Assembly: GCA_035771175.1 (NCBI GenBank)
Contig: CM069589.1
Coordinates: 24,136,201 to 24,200,200, forward strand
Reading direction: 5' to 3'
Length of the DNA: 64,000 nt
Origin: Paratinospora sagittata
Taxonomy: Eukaryota; Streptophyta; Magnoliopsida; Ranunculales; Menispermaceae
In this document: in pieces, positions 38,401-52,172 of the stretch
Numbering within the stretch: position 1 is the stretch's first letter
How the letters are laid out: each line of letters opens with the position of its first letter
Position numbers and translations under genes: made by a program
The notes under the pieces: generated by a model
What the model was told of the DNA's origin: nothing
Database searches by the model: none
What the model saw: only the letters and a program-made list of their open reading frames with translations

Positions 38401-41400
38401 TATTTTCAACGCCTTTTTATTAACTCATATCAGTGTCGGGATAAAACTGTAAGTCTATTTGAATTTTTCTTCTCGATTCATACGAGAAGTAATTGAATGA
38501 TTGGTGTGAAACTTTAAAATAACCATAACTTTTTCATTATGACTCCAATATGTGTGATTGAAAATGCGTTAGAAATAGGAAGAAAAGACATTTTCAATTC
38601 TTTTTCAATTACTCAAACCAAAGTCGGAATGAAAAGTTACGGCAATTTGAACTTTCGTCACGATTTATTCGATAAGTAAGTTGATTGATCGGCAAAAATC
38701 ATTCAAATAACCAAAACATTTTATTCCCGACTTTGATTTTAGTGATTGAAAATGCGTTGCAAAGAGGAAGAAACTATATTTTAAATGACTTTGGAATAAC
38801 TGATATCATACTTCCAAAGAAATGGCTAAGGCTTTTTGATTTTGATTGCTGATTAGATTCATAAGCACGGTGGTCAATGGGTTACAAACATTAAAATAGC
38901 CATAACGTTTTCTTCCGGACTCCAATTTGAGTGAATGCACATTCCCTGGAGACAAGAAGAAAAAATATTTTCAACGCCTTTTTATTAACTCATATCAGTG
39001 TCGGGATTAAACTGTAACTCTATTAGAATTTTTCTTATCGATTCATACGAGAAGTAATTGAATGATCAGTGTGAAACTTTAAAATAACCACAACTTTTTC
39101 ATTTTGACTCCAATTTTTGTGATTGAACACGCGTTAGAAATAGGAAGAAAAGACATTTTCAATTCTTTTTCAGTGACTCAAATCAAAGTCGGGATGAAAA
39201 GTTACTGCTACTTGAACTTTTCATCATGATTATTTCGATAAGTAAGTTGATTGATCGGCAAAAAACAATGAAATAGCCATAACATTTTATTCTTGTCCCC
39301 GATTTGAGTGATTGATAATGCGTTGCAAAGAGGAAGAAACGATATTTTAAACGCCTTTTGATTAACTCAAATCATATTTCGAAAAAAATGGTTACAACTT
39401 TTTGAATGTTGATCGCTGATTAGATTCATAAGTACGTTGGTCAATGAGTAACAAACATTCAAATAGACATAACGTTTTCTTCCAGACTTCGATTTGAGTG
39501 ATTGCACATTCCTTGGAAAGAAGAAGAAACAATATTTTCAAGACCTTTTTATTAACTCATATTAATGTCAGGATTAAACTGTAAGTCCATTTGAATTTTC
39601 TTATCGATTCATACGAGAATTAATTGAATGATCGGTGTGAAACTTTAAAATAACCATAACTTTTTCATTCTGACTCCAATTTGTCTGATTGAACATGCGT
39701 TAGAAATTGGAAGAAAGGCATTTTCAATTCTTTTTCACTCCTTCAAATCAAAGTCGGGATAAAAAGTTATGGCTTTTTGAACATTTCTTCACGATTTGGT
39801 CGATATGTAAGTTGATTTATCGGGATAAAATATTGAAATAGCCATAACATTTTATTCCTGACTCCAGTTTTAGTGATTGAAAATGCGTTGAAAAGGGGAA
39901 GAAACGATATTTTAAACGCCTTCTGAATAACTCAAATCAAACTTCCAAAGAAATGGCTAAGGCTATTTGATTTTGATTGCTGATTAGATTCATAAGTACG
40001 GTGGTCAATGGGTAACAAACATTAAAATAGCCATAACGTTTTCTTCCTGACTCCAATTTGGCTCCTTAAAAAGAAGAAGAAACAATATTTTCAACGCCAT
40101 TTTATTACCACATATCGGTGTCGGGATTAAACTGTAAGTCTATTAGAATTTTTCTTATCGACTCAAACGAGAAGTAATTGAATGATCGGTGTGAAACTTT
40201 AAAATAACCACAACTTTTTCATTTTCACTCCAATTTTTTTGATTGAACACGCGTTAGAAATAGGAAGAAAAGACATTTTCAATTATTTTTCAATGACTCA
40301 AATCAAAGTCGGGATGAAAAGTTACTGCTATTTGAACTTTTCATCATGATTATTTCGATAAGTAAGTTGATTGATCGACAAAAAACATTCAAATAGCCAT
40401 AACATTTTATTCTTGTCTCCGATTTGAGTGATTGATAATGCGTTGCAAAGAGGAAGAAACGATATTTTAAACGTCTTCTGATTAACTTAAATCATATTTC
40501 GAAAGAAATGGTTACAATTTTTTGAATGTTGATCGCTGATTACATTCATAAGTACGTTTGTCAATGAGTAACAAACATTCAAATAGACATAACGTTTTCT
40601 TCCGGACTCCGATTTGAGTGATTGCACATTCCTTGGAAAGAAGAAGAAACAATATTTTCAACGCCTTTTTATTAACTCATATTAATGTCAGGATTAAACT
40701 GTAAGTCCATTTGAATTTTTCTTATCCATTCAATCAAGAAGTAATTGAATGATCGGTGTAAAGCTTTAAAATAACCACAACTTTTTTATTTTGACTCCAA
40801 TTTTTGTGATTGAACATGCGTTAGAAATTGGAAGAAAAGGCATTTTCAAGTGTTTTTCAATTCTTCAAATCAAAGTCGGGATAAAAAGTTTTGGCTTTTT
40901 GAACATTTCTTCACGATTCGGTCGATATGTAAGTTGATTGATCCGGATAAAATATTCAAATAGCCACAACAATTTATTCCTGACTCCAGTTTGAGTGATT
41001 AAAAATGCGTTGAAATGAGGAAGAAACGATATTTTAAACGCCTTTTGAATAACTCAAATCATACTTCCAAAGAAATGGCTAAGGCTTTTTTATTTTGATT
41101 GTTGATTAGATTCACAAGTACGGTGGTCACTGGGTAACAAACATTAAAATAGGCGTAACATTTTCTTCCGGACTCTAATTTGAGTGATTTCACATTCCTT
41201 GGAAAGAGGAAGAAACAATATTTTCAACGCCTTTTTATTAACTCATATCAGTGTCAGGATTAAACTGTAAGTCTATTTGAATTTTTCTTATCGATTCATA
41301 TGAGAAGTAATTGAATGATCGGTGTGAAACTCTAAAATAACCATAACTTTTTAATTCTGACTCCAATTTGTCTGATTGAACATGCGTTAGAAATTGGAAG

Positions 41401-44400
41401 AAAAGGCATTTTCAATTCTTGTTCACTCCTTCAAATCAAAGTCGGGATAAAAAGTTATGGCTTTTTGAACATTTCTTCACGATTTGGTCGATATGTAAGT
41501 TGATTGATCGGGATAAAATATTCAAATAGCCATAACATTTTATTCCTGACTCTAGTTTGAGTGATTGAAAATGCGTTGAAAAGAGGAAGAAACGATATTT
41601 TAAACGTCTTTCGAATAACTCAAATCATAATTCCAAAGAATTGGCTAAGGCTTTTTTATTTTGATTGATGATTAGATTCATAAGTACGGTGGTCAATGGG
41701 TAACAAACAAAAAAATAGGCATAACGTTTTCTTCCGGACTCCAATTTTAGTGAATGAACATTCCTTGGAAAGAAGAAGAAACAATATTTTCAACGCCTTT
41801 TTATTAACTCATATCGGTGTCGGGATTAAACTGTAAGTCTAATTTAATTTTTCTTATCGATTCATACGAGAAGTAATTGAATGATCGGTGTGAAACTTTA
41901 AAATAACCACAACTTTTTCATTTTGACTCCAATTTTTTTGATTGAACACGCGTTAGAAATAGGAAGAAAAGACATTTTCAATTATTTTTCAATGACTCAA
42001 ATCAAAGTCGGGATGAAAAGTTACTGCTATTTGAACTTTTCATCATGATTATTTCGATAAGTAAGTTGATTGATCGACAAAAAACATTCAAATAGCCATA
42101 ACATTTTATTCTTGTCTCCGATTTGAGTGATTGATAATGCGTTGCAAAGAGGAAGAAACGATATTTTAAACGTCTTCTGATTAACTTAAATCATATTTCG
42201 AAAGAAATGGTTACAATTTTTTGAATGTTGATCGCTGATTACATTCATAAGTACGTTTGTCAATGAGTAACAAACATTCAAATAGACATAACGTTTTCTT
42301 CCGGACTCCGAGTTGAGTGATTGCACATTCCTTGGAAAGAAGAAGAAACAATATTTTCAACGCCTTTTTATTAACTCATATTAATGTCAGGATTAAACTG
42401 TAAGTCCATTTGAATTTTTCTTATCCATTCAATCAAGAAGTAATTGAATGATCGGTGTAAAGCTTTAAAATAACCACAACTTTTTTATTTTGACTCCAAT
42501 TTTTGTGATTGAACATGCGTTAGAAATTGGAAGAAAAGGCATTTTCAAGTGTTTTTCAATTCTTCAAATCAAAGTCGGGATAAAAAGTTTTGGCTTTTTG
42601 AACATTTCTTCACGATTCGGTCGATATGTAAGTTGATTGATCCGGATAAAATATTCAAATAGCCATAACAATTTATTCCTGACTCCAGTTTGAGTGATTA
42701 AAAATGCGTTGAAAAGAAGAAGAAACGATATTTTAAACGTCTTTCGAATAACTCAAATCATACTTTCAAGGAAATGGCTAAGGCTTTTTGATTTTGATTG
42801 CTGATTAGATTCACAAGTACGGTGGTTAATGGGTAACAAACCTTAAACTAGGCATAACGTTTTCTTTCAGACTCCAATTTGAGTGATTGCACGTTCCTTC
42901 GAAAGAAGAAGAAACATTATTTTCAACGCCTTTTTATTAACTCATATCAGTGTCAGGATTAAACTGTATGTCTATTTGAATTTTTCTTATCGATTCATAC
43001 GAGAAGTAATTGAATGATCGGTGTGAAACTTTAAAATAACCATAACTTTTTCATTCTGACTCCAATTTGTCTGATTGAAAATGCGTGAGAAATTGGAAGA
43101 AAATACATTTTCAATTCTTTTCCAATTACTCAAATCAAAGTCGGAATGAAAAGTTTACTGCAATTTGAACTTTTCCTCCCGATTTATTCGATAAGTAAGT
43201 TGATTGATCGGGAAAAATAATTCAAATAGCCATAACATTTTATTCCCGACTTCGATTTTAGTGATTGAAAATGCGTTAGAAAGAGGAAGAAACGATCTTT
43301 GAAATGACTTTTGAATAACTCAAATCGTATTTCGAAAGAAATGGTTACGACTTTTTGATTTTGAATGCTGATTAGTTTCATAAGTACGTTGGTCAATGGG
43401 TAACAAACATTCAAATAGCCATAACGTTTTCTTCTGGACTCCGATTTGGGTGAATGCACATTCCTTAGAAAGAAGAAGAAACAATATTTTCAACGCCTTT
43501 TTACTAACTCATATCAGTGTCGGGATAAAACTGTAAGTCTATTTGAATTTTTCTTCTCGATTCATACGAGAAGTAATTGAATGATCGGTGTGAAACTTTA
43601 AAATAACCATAACTTTTTCATTACGACTCCAATATGTGTGATTGAAAATGCGTTAGAAATAGGAAGAAAAGACATTTTATATTCTTTTTCAATTACTCAA
43701 ATCAAAGACGGGAGGAAAAGTTACTGCTATTTGAAATTTTCGTCCCGATTTTTTCGATATGTAAGTTGATTGATCGGGATAAAATATTCAAATAGCCATA
43801 ACATTTTATTCCTGACTCCAGTTTGAGTGATTCAAAATGCATTGAAAAGATGAAGAAATGATATTTTAAACGCCTTCTGAATAACTCAAATCATACTTCC
43901 AAAGAAATGGCTAAGGCTTTTTGATTTTGATTGCTGATTAGATTCATAAGTACGGTGCTCAATGGGTAACAAACATTAAAATAGCCATAACGTTTTCTTC
44001 CGGACTCCAATTTGAGTCAATGCACATTCCTTGGCAAGAAGAAGAAACAATATTTTCAACGCCTTTTTATTAACTCATATCAGTGTCGGGATAAAACTGT
44101 AAGTCTATTTGAATTTTTCTTCTCGATTCATACGAGAAGTAATTGAATGATTGGTGTGAAACATTAAAATAACCATAACTTTTTCATTATGACTCCAATA
44201 TGTGTGATTGAAAATGCGTTAGAAATAGGAAGAAAAAACATTTTCAATTCTTTTTCAATTACTCAAATCAAAGTCGGAATGAAAAGTTACGGCAATTTGA
44301 ACTTTCGTCACGATTTATTCGATAAGTAAGTTGATTGATTGGCAAAAATCATTGAAATAGCCATAACATTTTATTCCCGACTTCGATTTTAGTGATTGAA

Positions 44401-45934
44401 AATGCGTTGGAAAGAGGAAGAAACGATATTCTAAACGTCTTTCGAATAACTCAAATCATACATCCAGAGAAATGGCTAAGGCTTTTTTATTTTGATTGCT
44501 GATTAGATTCACAAGTACGATGGTCAATGGGTAACAAACATTAAAATAGGCATAACGTTTTCTTCCAGACTCCAATTTGAGTGAATGCACATTCCTTGGA
44601 ATGAAGAAGAAACAATATTTTCAACGCCTTTTTATTAACTCATATCAGTGTCGGGATTTAACTGTAAATCTATTAGAGTTTTTCTTATCGATTCATACGA
44701 GAAGTAATTGAATGATCGGTGTGAAACTTTAAAATAACCATAACTTTTTCATTTTGACTCCAATTTTTGTGATTGAACACGCGTTAGAAACAGGAAGAAA
44801 AGACATTTTCAATTCTTTTTCAATGACTCAAATCAAAGTCGGGATGAAAATTACTGCTATTTGAACTTTTCGTCATGATTATTTTGATAAGTAAGGTGAT
44901 TGATCGGCAAAAAATATTTAAATAGCCATAACATTTTATTCCTGACTCCAGTTTGAGTGATTGAAAATGCGTTGAAAAGAGGAACAAACGATATTTTAAA
45001 CGTCTTTCGAATAACTCAAATCATAATTCAAAAGAAATGGCTAAGGCTTTTTGATTTTGATTGTTGATTAGATTCACAAGTACGGTGGTCCATGGGTAAC
45101 AAACATTAAAATAGGCATAACGTTTTCTTCCGAACTCCAATTTGAGTGATTGCACATTCCTTGGAAAGTAGAAGAAACAATATTTTCAACGCCTTTTTAT
45201 TAACTCATATTAATGTCAGGATTAAACTGTAAGTCCATTTGAATTTTTCTTATCCATTCAATCGAAAAGTAATTGAATGATCGGTGTGAAACTTTAAAAG
45301 TACCAAAACTTTTTCATTTTGACTCCAATTTGTATGATTGAACATGCGTTAGAAATTGGAGGAAAGGGCATTTTCAATTGTTTTTCACTCCTTCAAATCA
45401 AAGTCGGGATAAAAAGTTTTGGCTTTTTGAACATTTCTTCACGATTTGGCCGATATGTAAGTTGATTGATCGGGATAAAATATTCAAATAGCCATAACAT
45501 TTTATTCCCGACTCCAGTTTGAGTGATTGAAAATGCGTTGAAAAGAGAAAGAAACGATACTTTAAACGCCTTCTGAATAACTCAAGTCATACTTCCAAAG
45601 AAATGGCAAAGGCTTTTTGATTTTGATTGCTGATTAGATTCATAAGTACGGTGGTCAATGGGTAACAAACATTAAAATAGCCATAACGTTTTCTTCCGGA
45701 CTCCAATTTTAGTGAATGAACATTCCTTGGAAAGAAGAAGAAACAATATTTTCAACGCCTTTTTATTAACTCATATCGGTGTCGGGATTAAACTGTAAGT
45801 GTAATTGAATTTTTCTTCTCGATTCATACGAGAAGTAATTGAATGATCGGTGGGAAACTTTAAAATAACCATAACTTTTTCATTCTGACTCCAATTTGAG
45901 TGATTGAAAATGCGTTAGAAATAGGAAGAAAAGA

Positions 45935-45952
45935 CATTTTCAATTACTCAAA
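45935..45952 (-). other. Short direct-repeat-mediated deletion in satellite
   Basis: GACATTTTCAATTACTC lacks about 13 bases present in neighbouring monomers, which read GACATTTTCAATTCTTTTTC before CAATTACTC. The deleted interval is bounded by CAATT repeats, which fits replication slippage. A similar loss is seen near 36903 (ACATTTTCAATGACTC). Confidence 0.6.
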
Positions 45953-48900
45953 TCAAAGTCGGAATAAAAAGTTACGGCAATTTGAACTTTTTGTCATGAT
46001 TTATTCGATAAGTAAGTTGATTGATCGGGAAAAATAATTCAAATAGCCATAACATTTTATTCCCGACTTCGATTTTAGTGATTGAAAATGCGTTGGAAAG
46101 AGGAAGAAACGATATTTGGAATGACTTTTGAATAACTCAAATCGTATTTCGAAAGAAATGGTTACGACTTTTTGATTTTAAATGCTGATTAGATTCATAA
46201 GTACGTTGGTTAATGGGTAACAAACATTCAAATAGCCATAACGTTTTCTTCTGGACTCCGATTTGGGTCAATGCACATTCCTTACAAAGAAGAAGAAACA
46301 ATATTTTCATCGCCTTTTTATTAACTCATATCAGTGTCCGGATTAAAGTGTAAGTCTATTTGAATTTTTCTTACCAATTGAATCGAGAAGTAATTGAATG
46401 ATCGGTGTGAAACTTTAATATAACCACAACTTTTTTCATTCTGACTCCAATTTGTCTGATTGAACATGCGTTTGAAATAGGAAGAAAATACATTTTATAT
46501 TCTTTTTCAATTACTCAAATCAAAGACGGGAGGAAAAGTTACTGCTATTTGAGATTTTCGTCCCAATTTTTTCGATAAGTAAGTTGACTGATCGGCAAAA
46601 AACATTCAAATAGCTATAACATTTTATTCCTGACTCCAGTTTGAGTGATTGAAAATGCGTTGAAAAGAGGAACAAACGATATTTTAAACGTCTTTCGAAT
46701 AACTCAAATCCTACTTCCAAAGAAATGGCTAAGGCTTTTTGATTTTGATTGCTGATTAGATTCATAAGTACGGTGGTCAATGGGTAACAAACATTAAAAT
46801 AACCATAACGTTTTCTTCCGGACTCCAATTTTAGTGAATGCACATTCCTTGGAAAGAAGAAGAAACAATATTTTCAACGCCATTTTATTAACTCATATCA
46901 GTGTCGGGATTAAACTGTAAGTCTATTAGAATTTTTCTTATCGATTCATACGAGAAGTAATTGAATGATCGGTGTGAAATTTTAAAATAACCACAACTTT
47001 TTCATTTTGACTCCAATTTTTGTGATTGAACACGCGTTAGAAATAGGAAGAAAAGACATTTTCAATTCTTTTTCAATGACTCAAATCAAAGTCGGGTTGA
47101 AAAGTTACTGTTATTTGAACTTGTCGTCATGATTATTTCGATAAGTAAGTTGATTGATCGACAAAAAACATTCAAATAGCCATAACATTTTATTCTTGTC
47201 TCCGATTTGTGTGATTGATAATGCGTTGAAAAGAGGAAGAAACGATATTTTAAACGTCTTTTAATTAACTCAAATTATATTTCGAAAGAAATGGTTACAA
47301 CTTTTTCAATGTTGATCGCTTATTAGATTCATAAGTACGTTTGTCAATGAGTAACAAACATTCAAATAGATATAACATTTTCCTCCAGACTCCGATTTGA
47401 GTGATTGCACATTCCTTGGAAAGAAGAAGAAACAATATTTTCAACGCCTTTTTATTAACTCATATTAATGTCAGGATTAAACTGTAAGTCCATTTGAATT
47501 TTTCTTATCCATTCAATCGAGAAGTAATTGAATGATCGGTGTGAAACTTTAAAATAACCACAACTTTTTTCATTCTGACTCCAATTTGTCTGATTGAACA
47601 TGCGTTTGAAATAGGAAGAAAATACATTTTATATTCTTATTCAATTACTCAAATCAAAGACGGGAGGAAAAGTTACTGCTATTTGAGATTTTCGTCCCGA
47701 TTTTTTCGATAAGTAAGTTGATTGATTGGCAAAAATCATTCAAATAGCCATAACATTTTATTCCCGACTTCGATTTTAGTGATTGAAAATGCGTTGGAAA
47801 GAGGAAGAAACGATATTTTAAACGTCTTTCGAATAACTCAAATCATACATCCAAAGAAATGGCTAAGGCTTTTTTATTTTGATTGCTGATTAGATTCACA
47901 AGTACGGTGGTCAATGGGTAACAAACATTAAAATAGGCATAACGTTTTCTTCCAGACTCCAATTTGTGTGAATGCACATTCCTTGGAAAGAAGAAGAAAC
48001 AATATTTTCAACGCCTTTTTATTAACTCATATCAGTGTTGGGATTTAACTGTAAATCTATTAGAATTTTTCTTATCGATTCATACGTGAAGTAATTGAAT
48101 GATCGGTGTGAAACTTTAAAATAACCACAACTTTTTCATTTTGACTCCAATTTTTGTGATTGAACACGCGTTAGAAACAGGAAGAAAAGACATTTTCAAT
48201 TCTTTTTCATTGACTCAAATCATAGTCGGGATGAAAAGTTACTGCCATTTGAACTTTTCGTCATGATTATTTCGATAAGTAAGTTGATTGATCGGCAAAA
48301 AACATTCAAATAGCCATAACATTTTATTCTTGCCTCCGATTTGAGTGATTGATAATGCGTTGCGAAGAGGAAGAAATGAAATTTTAAACGTCATTTGATT
48401 AACTCAAATCATATTTCGAAAGAAATGGTTACAACTTTTTGAATATTGATCGCTGATTAGATTCATAAGTACGTTTGACAATGAGTAACAAACATTCAAA
48501 TAGACATAACGTTCTCTTCCGGACTCCGATTTGAGTGATTGCACATTCCTTTGAAAGAAGAAGAAACAATATTTTCAACGCCTTTTTATTAACTCATATT
48601 AATGTCAGGATTAAACTGTAAGTCCATTTGAATTTTTCTTATCCATTCAATCAGAAGTAATTGAATGATCGGAGTGAAACTTTAAAATAACCACAACTTT
48701 TTCATTTTGACTCCAATTTGTGTAATTGAACATGCGGTAGAAATTGGAAGAAAAGGCATTTTCAATTGTTTTTCACTCCTTCAAATCAAAGTCGGGATAA
48801 AAAGTTTTGGCTTTTTGAACATTTCTTCACGATTTGGTCGATATGTAAGTTGATTGATCAGGATAAAATATTTAAACAGCCATAACATTTTATTCCTAAC

Positions 48901-49565
48901 TCCAGTTTGAGTGATTTAAAATGCGTTGAAATGAGGAAGAAACGATATTTTAAACGTCTTTTGAAGAACTCAAATCATACTTCCAAAGAAATGGCTAAGG
49001 CTTTTTGATTTTGATTGCTGATTAGATTCAAAAGTACGGTGGTCAATGGGTAACAAACATTAAAATAGCCATAACGTTTTCTTCCGGACTCCAATTTTAG
49101 TGAATGCACATTCCTTGGAAAGAAGAAGAAAGAATATTTTCAACGCCATTTTATTAACTCATATCAGTGTCAGGATTAAACTGTAAGTCTATTAAAATTT
49201 TTCTTATCGATTCATACAAGAAGTAATTGAATGATCGGTGTGAAACTTTAAAATAACCACAACTTTTTCATTTTAACTCCAATTTTTGTAATTGAACACG
49301 CGTTAGAAATAGGAAGAAAAGACATTTTCAATTCTTTTTCAATGACTCAAATCAAAGTCGGGATGAAAAGTTACTGCTATTTGAACTTTTCGCCATGATT
49401 ATTTCGATAAGTAAGTTGATTGATCGGCAAAAAACATTCAAATAGCCATAACATTTTATTCTTGTCTCCGATTTGGGTGATTGATAATGCGTTACAAAGA
49501 GGAAGAAACGATATTTTAAACGCCTTTTGATTAACTCAAATCATATTTCGAAAGAAATGGTTACA

Positions 49566-49590
49566 ACTTTTTGAATGTGAGTAACAAACA
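49566..49590 (-). other. Shared ~36-bp deletion, first copy
   Basis: TTTTTGAATGTGAGTAAC joins positions that in sister monomers are separated by about 36 bases containing GATCGCTGATTAG and AAGTACG. The identical scar occurs 1660 bp later at 51226-51250. The deletion therefore happened once and was then copied with its surrounding three-monomer segment. Confidence 0.75.
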
Positions 49591-51225
49591 TTCAAATAGA
49601 CATAACGTTTTCTTCTGGACTCCGATTTGAGTGATTGCACATTCCTTGGAAAGAAGAAGAAACAATATTTTCAACGCCTTTTTATTAACTCATATTAATG
49701 TCAGGATTAAACTGTAAGTCCATTTGAATTTTTCTTATCCATTCAATCGAGAAGTAAATGAATGATCGGTGTGAAACTTTAAAATAACCACAACTTGTTC
49801 ATTTTGACTCCAATTTGTTTGATTGAACATGTGTTAGAAATTGGAAAAAAGGCATTTTCAATTGTTTTTCACTCCTTCAAATCAAAGTCGGGATAAAAAG
49901 TTGTCTTTTTGAACATTTCTCCACGATTTGGTCGATATGTAAGTTGATTGATCGGGATAAAATATTCAAATAGCCATAACATTTTATTCATGACTCCAGT
50001 TTGAGTGATTAAAAATGCGTTGAAAAGAGGAACAAACGATATTTTAAACGTGTTTCGAATAACTCAAATCATACTTCCAAAGAAATGGCTAAGGCTTTTT
50101 GATTTTGATTGCTGATTAGATTCATAAGTACGGTGGTCAATGGGTAACAAACATTAAAATAGGCATAACGTTTTCTTCCGGACTCCAATTTGAGTGAATG
50201 CACATTCCTTGGAAAGAAGAAGAAATAATATTTTCAACGCCTTTTTATTAACTCATATCAGTGTCAGGATTAAACTGTAAGTCTATTTGAGTTTTTCTTA
50301 TCGATTCATACGAGAAGTAATTGAATGATCGGTGTGAAACTTTAAAATAACCATAACTTTTTCATTTTGACTCCAATTTGTCTGATTGAACATGCGTTAG
50401 AAATTGGAAAAAAAGGCATTTTCAATTCTTTTTCACTCCTTCAAATCAAAGTCCCGATAAAAAGTTTTGGCTTTTTGAACATTTCTTCACGAATTGGTCG
50501 ATATGTATGTTGATTGATCGGGATAAAATATTCAAATAGCCATAACATTTTATTCCCGACTCCAGTTTGAGTGATTGAAAATGCGTTGAAATGAGGAAGA
50601 AACGATATTTTAAACGCCTTTTGAATAACTCAAATCATACTTCCAAAGAAATGGCTAAGAATTTTTGATTTTGATTGCTGATTAGATTCAAAAGTACGGT
50701 GGTCAATGGGTAACAAACATTAAAATAGCCATAACGTTTTCTTCCGGACTCCAATTTTAGTGAATGCACATTCCTTGGAAAGAAGAAGAAAGAATATTTT
50801 CAACGCCATTTTATTAACTCATATCAGTGTCAGGATTAAACTGTAAGTCTATTAGAATTTTTCTTATCGATTCATACAAGAAGTAATTGAATGATCGGTG
50901 TGAAACTTTAAAATAACCACAACTTTTTCATTTTAACTCCGATTTTTGTAATTGAACACGCGTTAGAAATAGGAAGAAAAGACATTTTCAATTCTTTTTC
51001 AATGACTCAAATCAAAGTCGGGATGAAAAGTTACTGCTATTTGAACTTTTCGCCATGATTATTTCGATAAGTAAGTTGATTGATCGGCAAAAAACATTCA
51101 AATAGCCATAACATTTTATTCTTGTCTCCGATTTGGGTGATTGATAATGCGTTACAAAGAGGAAGAAACGATATTTTAAACGCCTTTTGATTAACTCAAA
51201 TCATATTTCGAAAGAAATGGTTACA

Positions 51226-51250
51226 ACTTTTTGAATGTGAGTAACAAACA
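51226..51250 (-). other. Shared ~36-bp deletion, second copy
   Basis: Identical scar to that at 49566-49590, in matching surroundings: AAAAGTACGGTGG upstream, TTACAAAGAGG between, and CATAACGTTTTCTTCTGG or CATAATGTTTTCTTCTGG downstream. It dates the trimer duplication after the deletion. Confidence 0.75.
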
Positions 51251-52149
51251 TTCAAATAGACATAATGTTTTCTTCTGGACTCCGATTTGAGTGATTGCAC
51301 ATTCCTTGGAAAGAAGAAGAAACAATATTTTCAACGCCTTTTTATTAACTCATATTAATGTTAGGATTAAACTGTAAATCCATTTGAATTTTTCTTATCC
51401 ATTCAATTGAGAAGTAACTGAATGATCGGTGTGAAACTTTAAAATAACCACAACTTTTTCATTTTGACTCCAATTTGTTTGATTGAACATGTGTTAGAAA
51501 TTGGAAAAAAGGCATTTTCAATTGTTTTTAACTCCTTCAAACCAAAGTCGGGATAAAAAGTTTTGGCTTTTTGAACATTTCTTCACGATTTGGTCGATAT
51601 GTATGTTGATTGATCGGGATAAAATATTCAAATAGCCATAACATTTTATTCCCGACTCCAGTTTGAGTGATTGAAAATGCGTTGAAATGAGGAAAAAACG
51701 ATATTTTAAACGCCTTTTGAAGAACTCAAATCATACTTCCAAAGAAATGGCTAAGGATTTTTGATTTTGATTGCTGATTAGATTCATAAGTACGGTGGTC
51801 AATGGGTAACAAACATTAGAATAGCCATAACGTTTTCTTCCGGACTCCAATTTTAGTGAATGCACATTCCTTGGAAAGAAGAAGAAACAATAGTTTCAAC
51901 GCCATTTTATTAACTAGTTCCAGTGTCAGGATTAAACTGCAAGTCAATTAGAATTTTTCTTATCGATTGATACGAGAAGTAATTGAATGATCGGTGTGAA
52001 ACTTTAAAATAACCAAAACTTTTTCATTTTGACTCCAATTTTTGTAATTGAACACGCGTTAGAAATAGGAAGAAAAGACATTTTCAATTCTTTTTCAATA
52101 ACTCAAATTAAAGTCGGGATGAAGAGTTACTGCTATTTGAACTTTTCGT

Positions 52150-52172
52150 CATGATTATTTCGAAAGAAATGG
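52150..52172 (-). other. ~144-bp microhomology deletion in satellite
   Basis: GATTATTTCGAAAGAAATGG fuses two points that in the equivalent monomer lie at 53146 and 53290, 144 bp apart. Both ends carry ATTTCGA (one base different in that sister copy), a 7-bp microhomology. A further loss of about 30 bp is at 54257, where GCTATTTAAGTTG joins. Confidence 0.7.

Larger units (their letters stand above)
19073..39190 (-). repeat. ~566-bp satellite array, inverted arm (homogenised part)
   Basis: Same satellite family as the forward arm but on the - strand. The anchor ATTCATAAG recurs at 19073, 19639, 20205, 20770, 21336, 21901, 22467 and 23033, giving steps of 565-566 bp. At least three sub-types recur. 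One has GCACGGTGGTCAATGGGTTAC with TTGGAGAGAAG, one has GTACGG with CTCAATCAGTG, and one has ATTCTTTGG with TTTTTGTTAAC. Subfamily markers not seen in the + arm include CGATTCATACGAGAAG in place of the hairpin and GGTGGTCAATGG. From about 37.2 to 39.1 kb a two-monomer repeat (1132-bp offset) is visible from the shared ACTTTCGTC at 37519 and 38651. Confidence 0.96.

Noticed and set aside
43184..46843. Two - strand open frames of 91 and 107 codons (43184-43459, 46520-46843)
   Set aside because: Both are satellite monomers read in the same way as the forward-arm frames, and most sister monomers have stops. Chance open frames.
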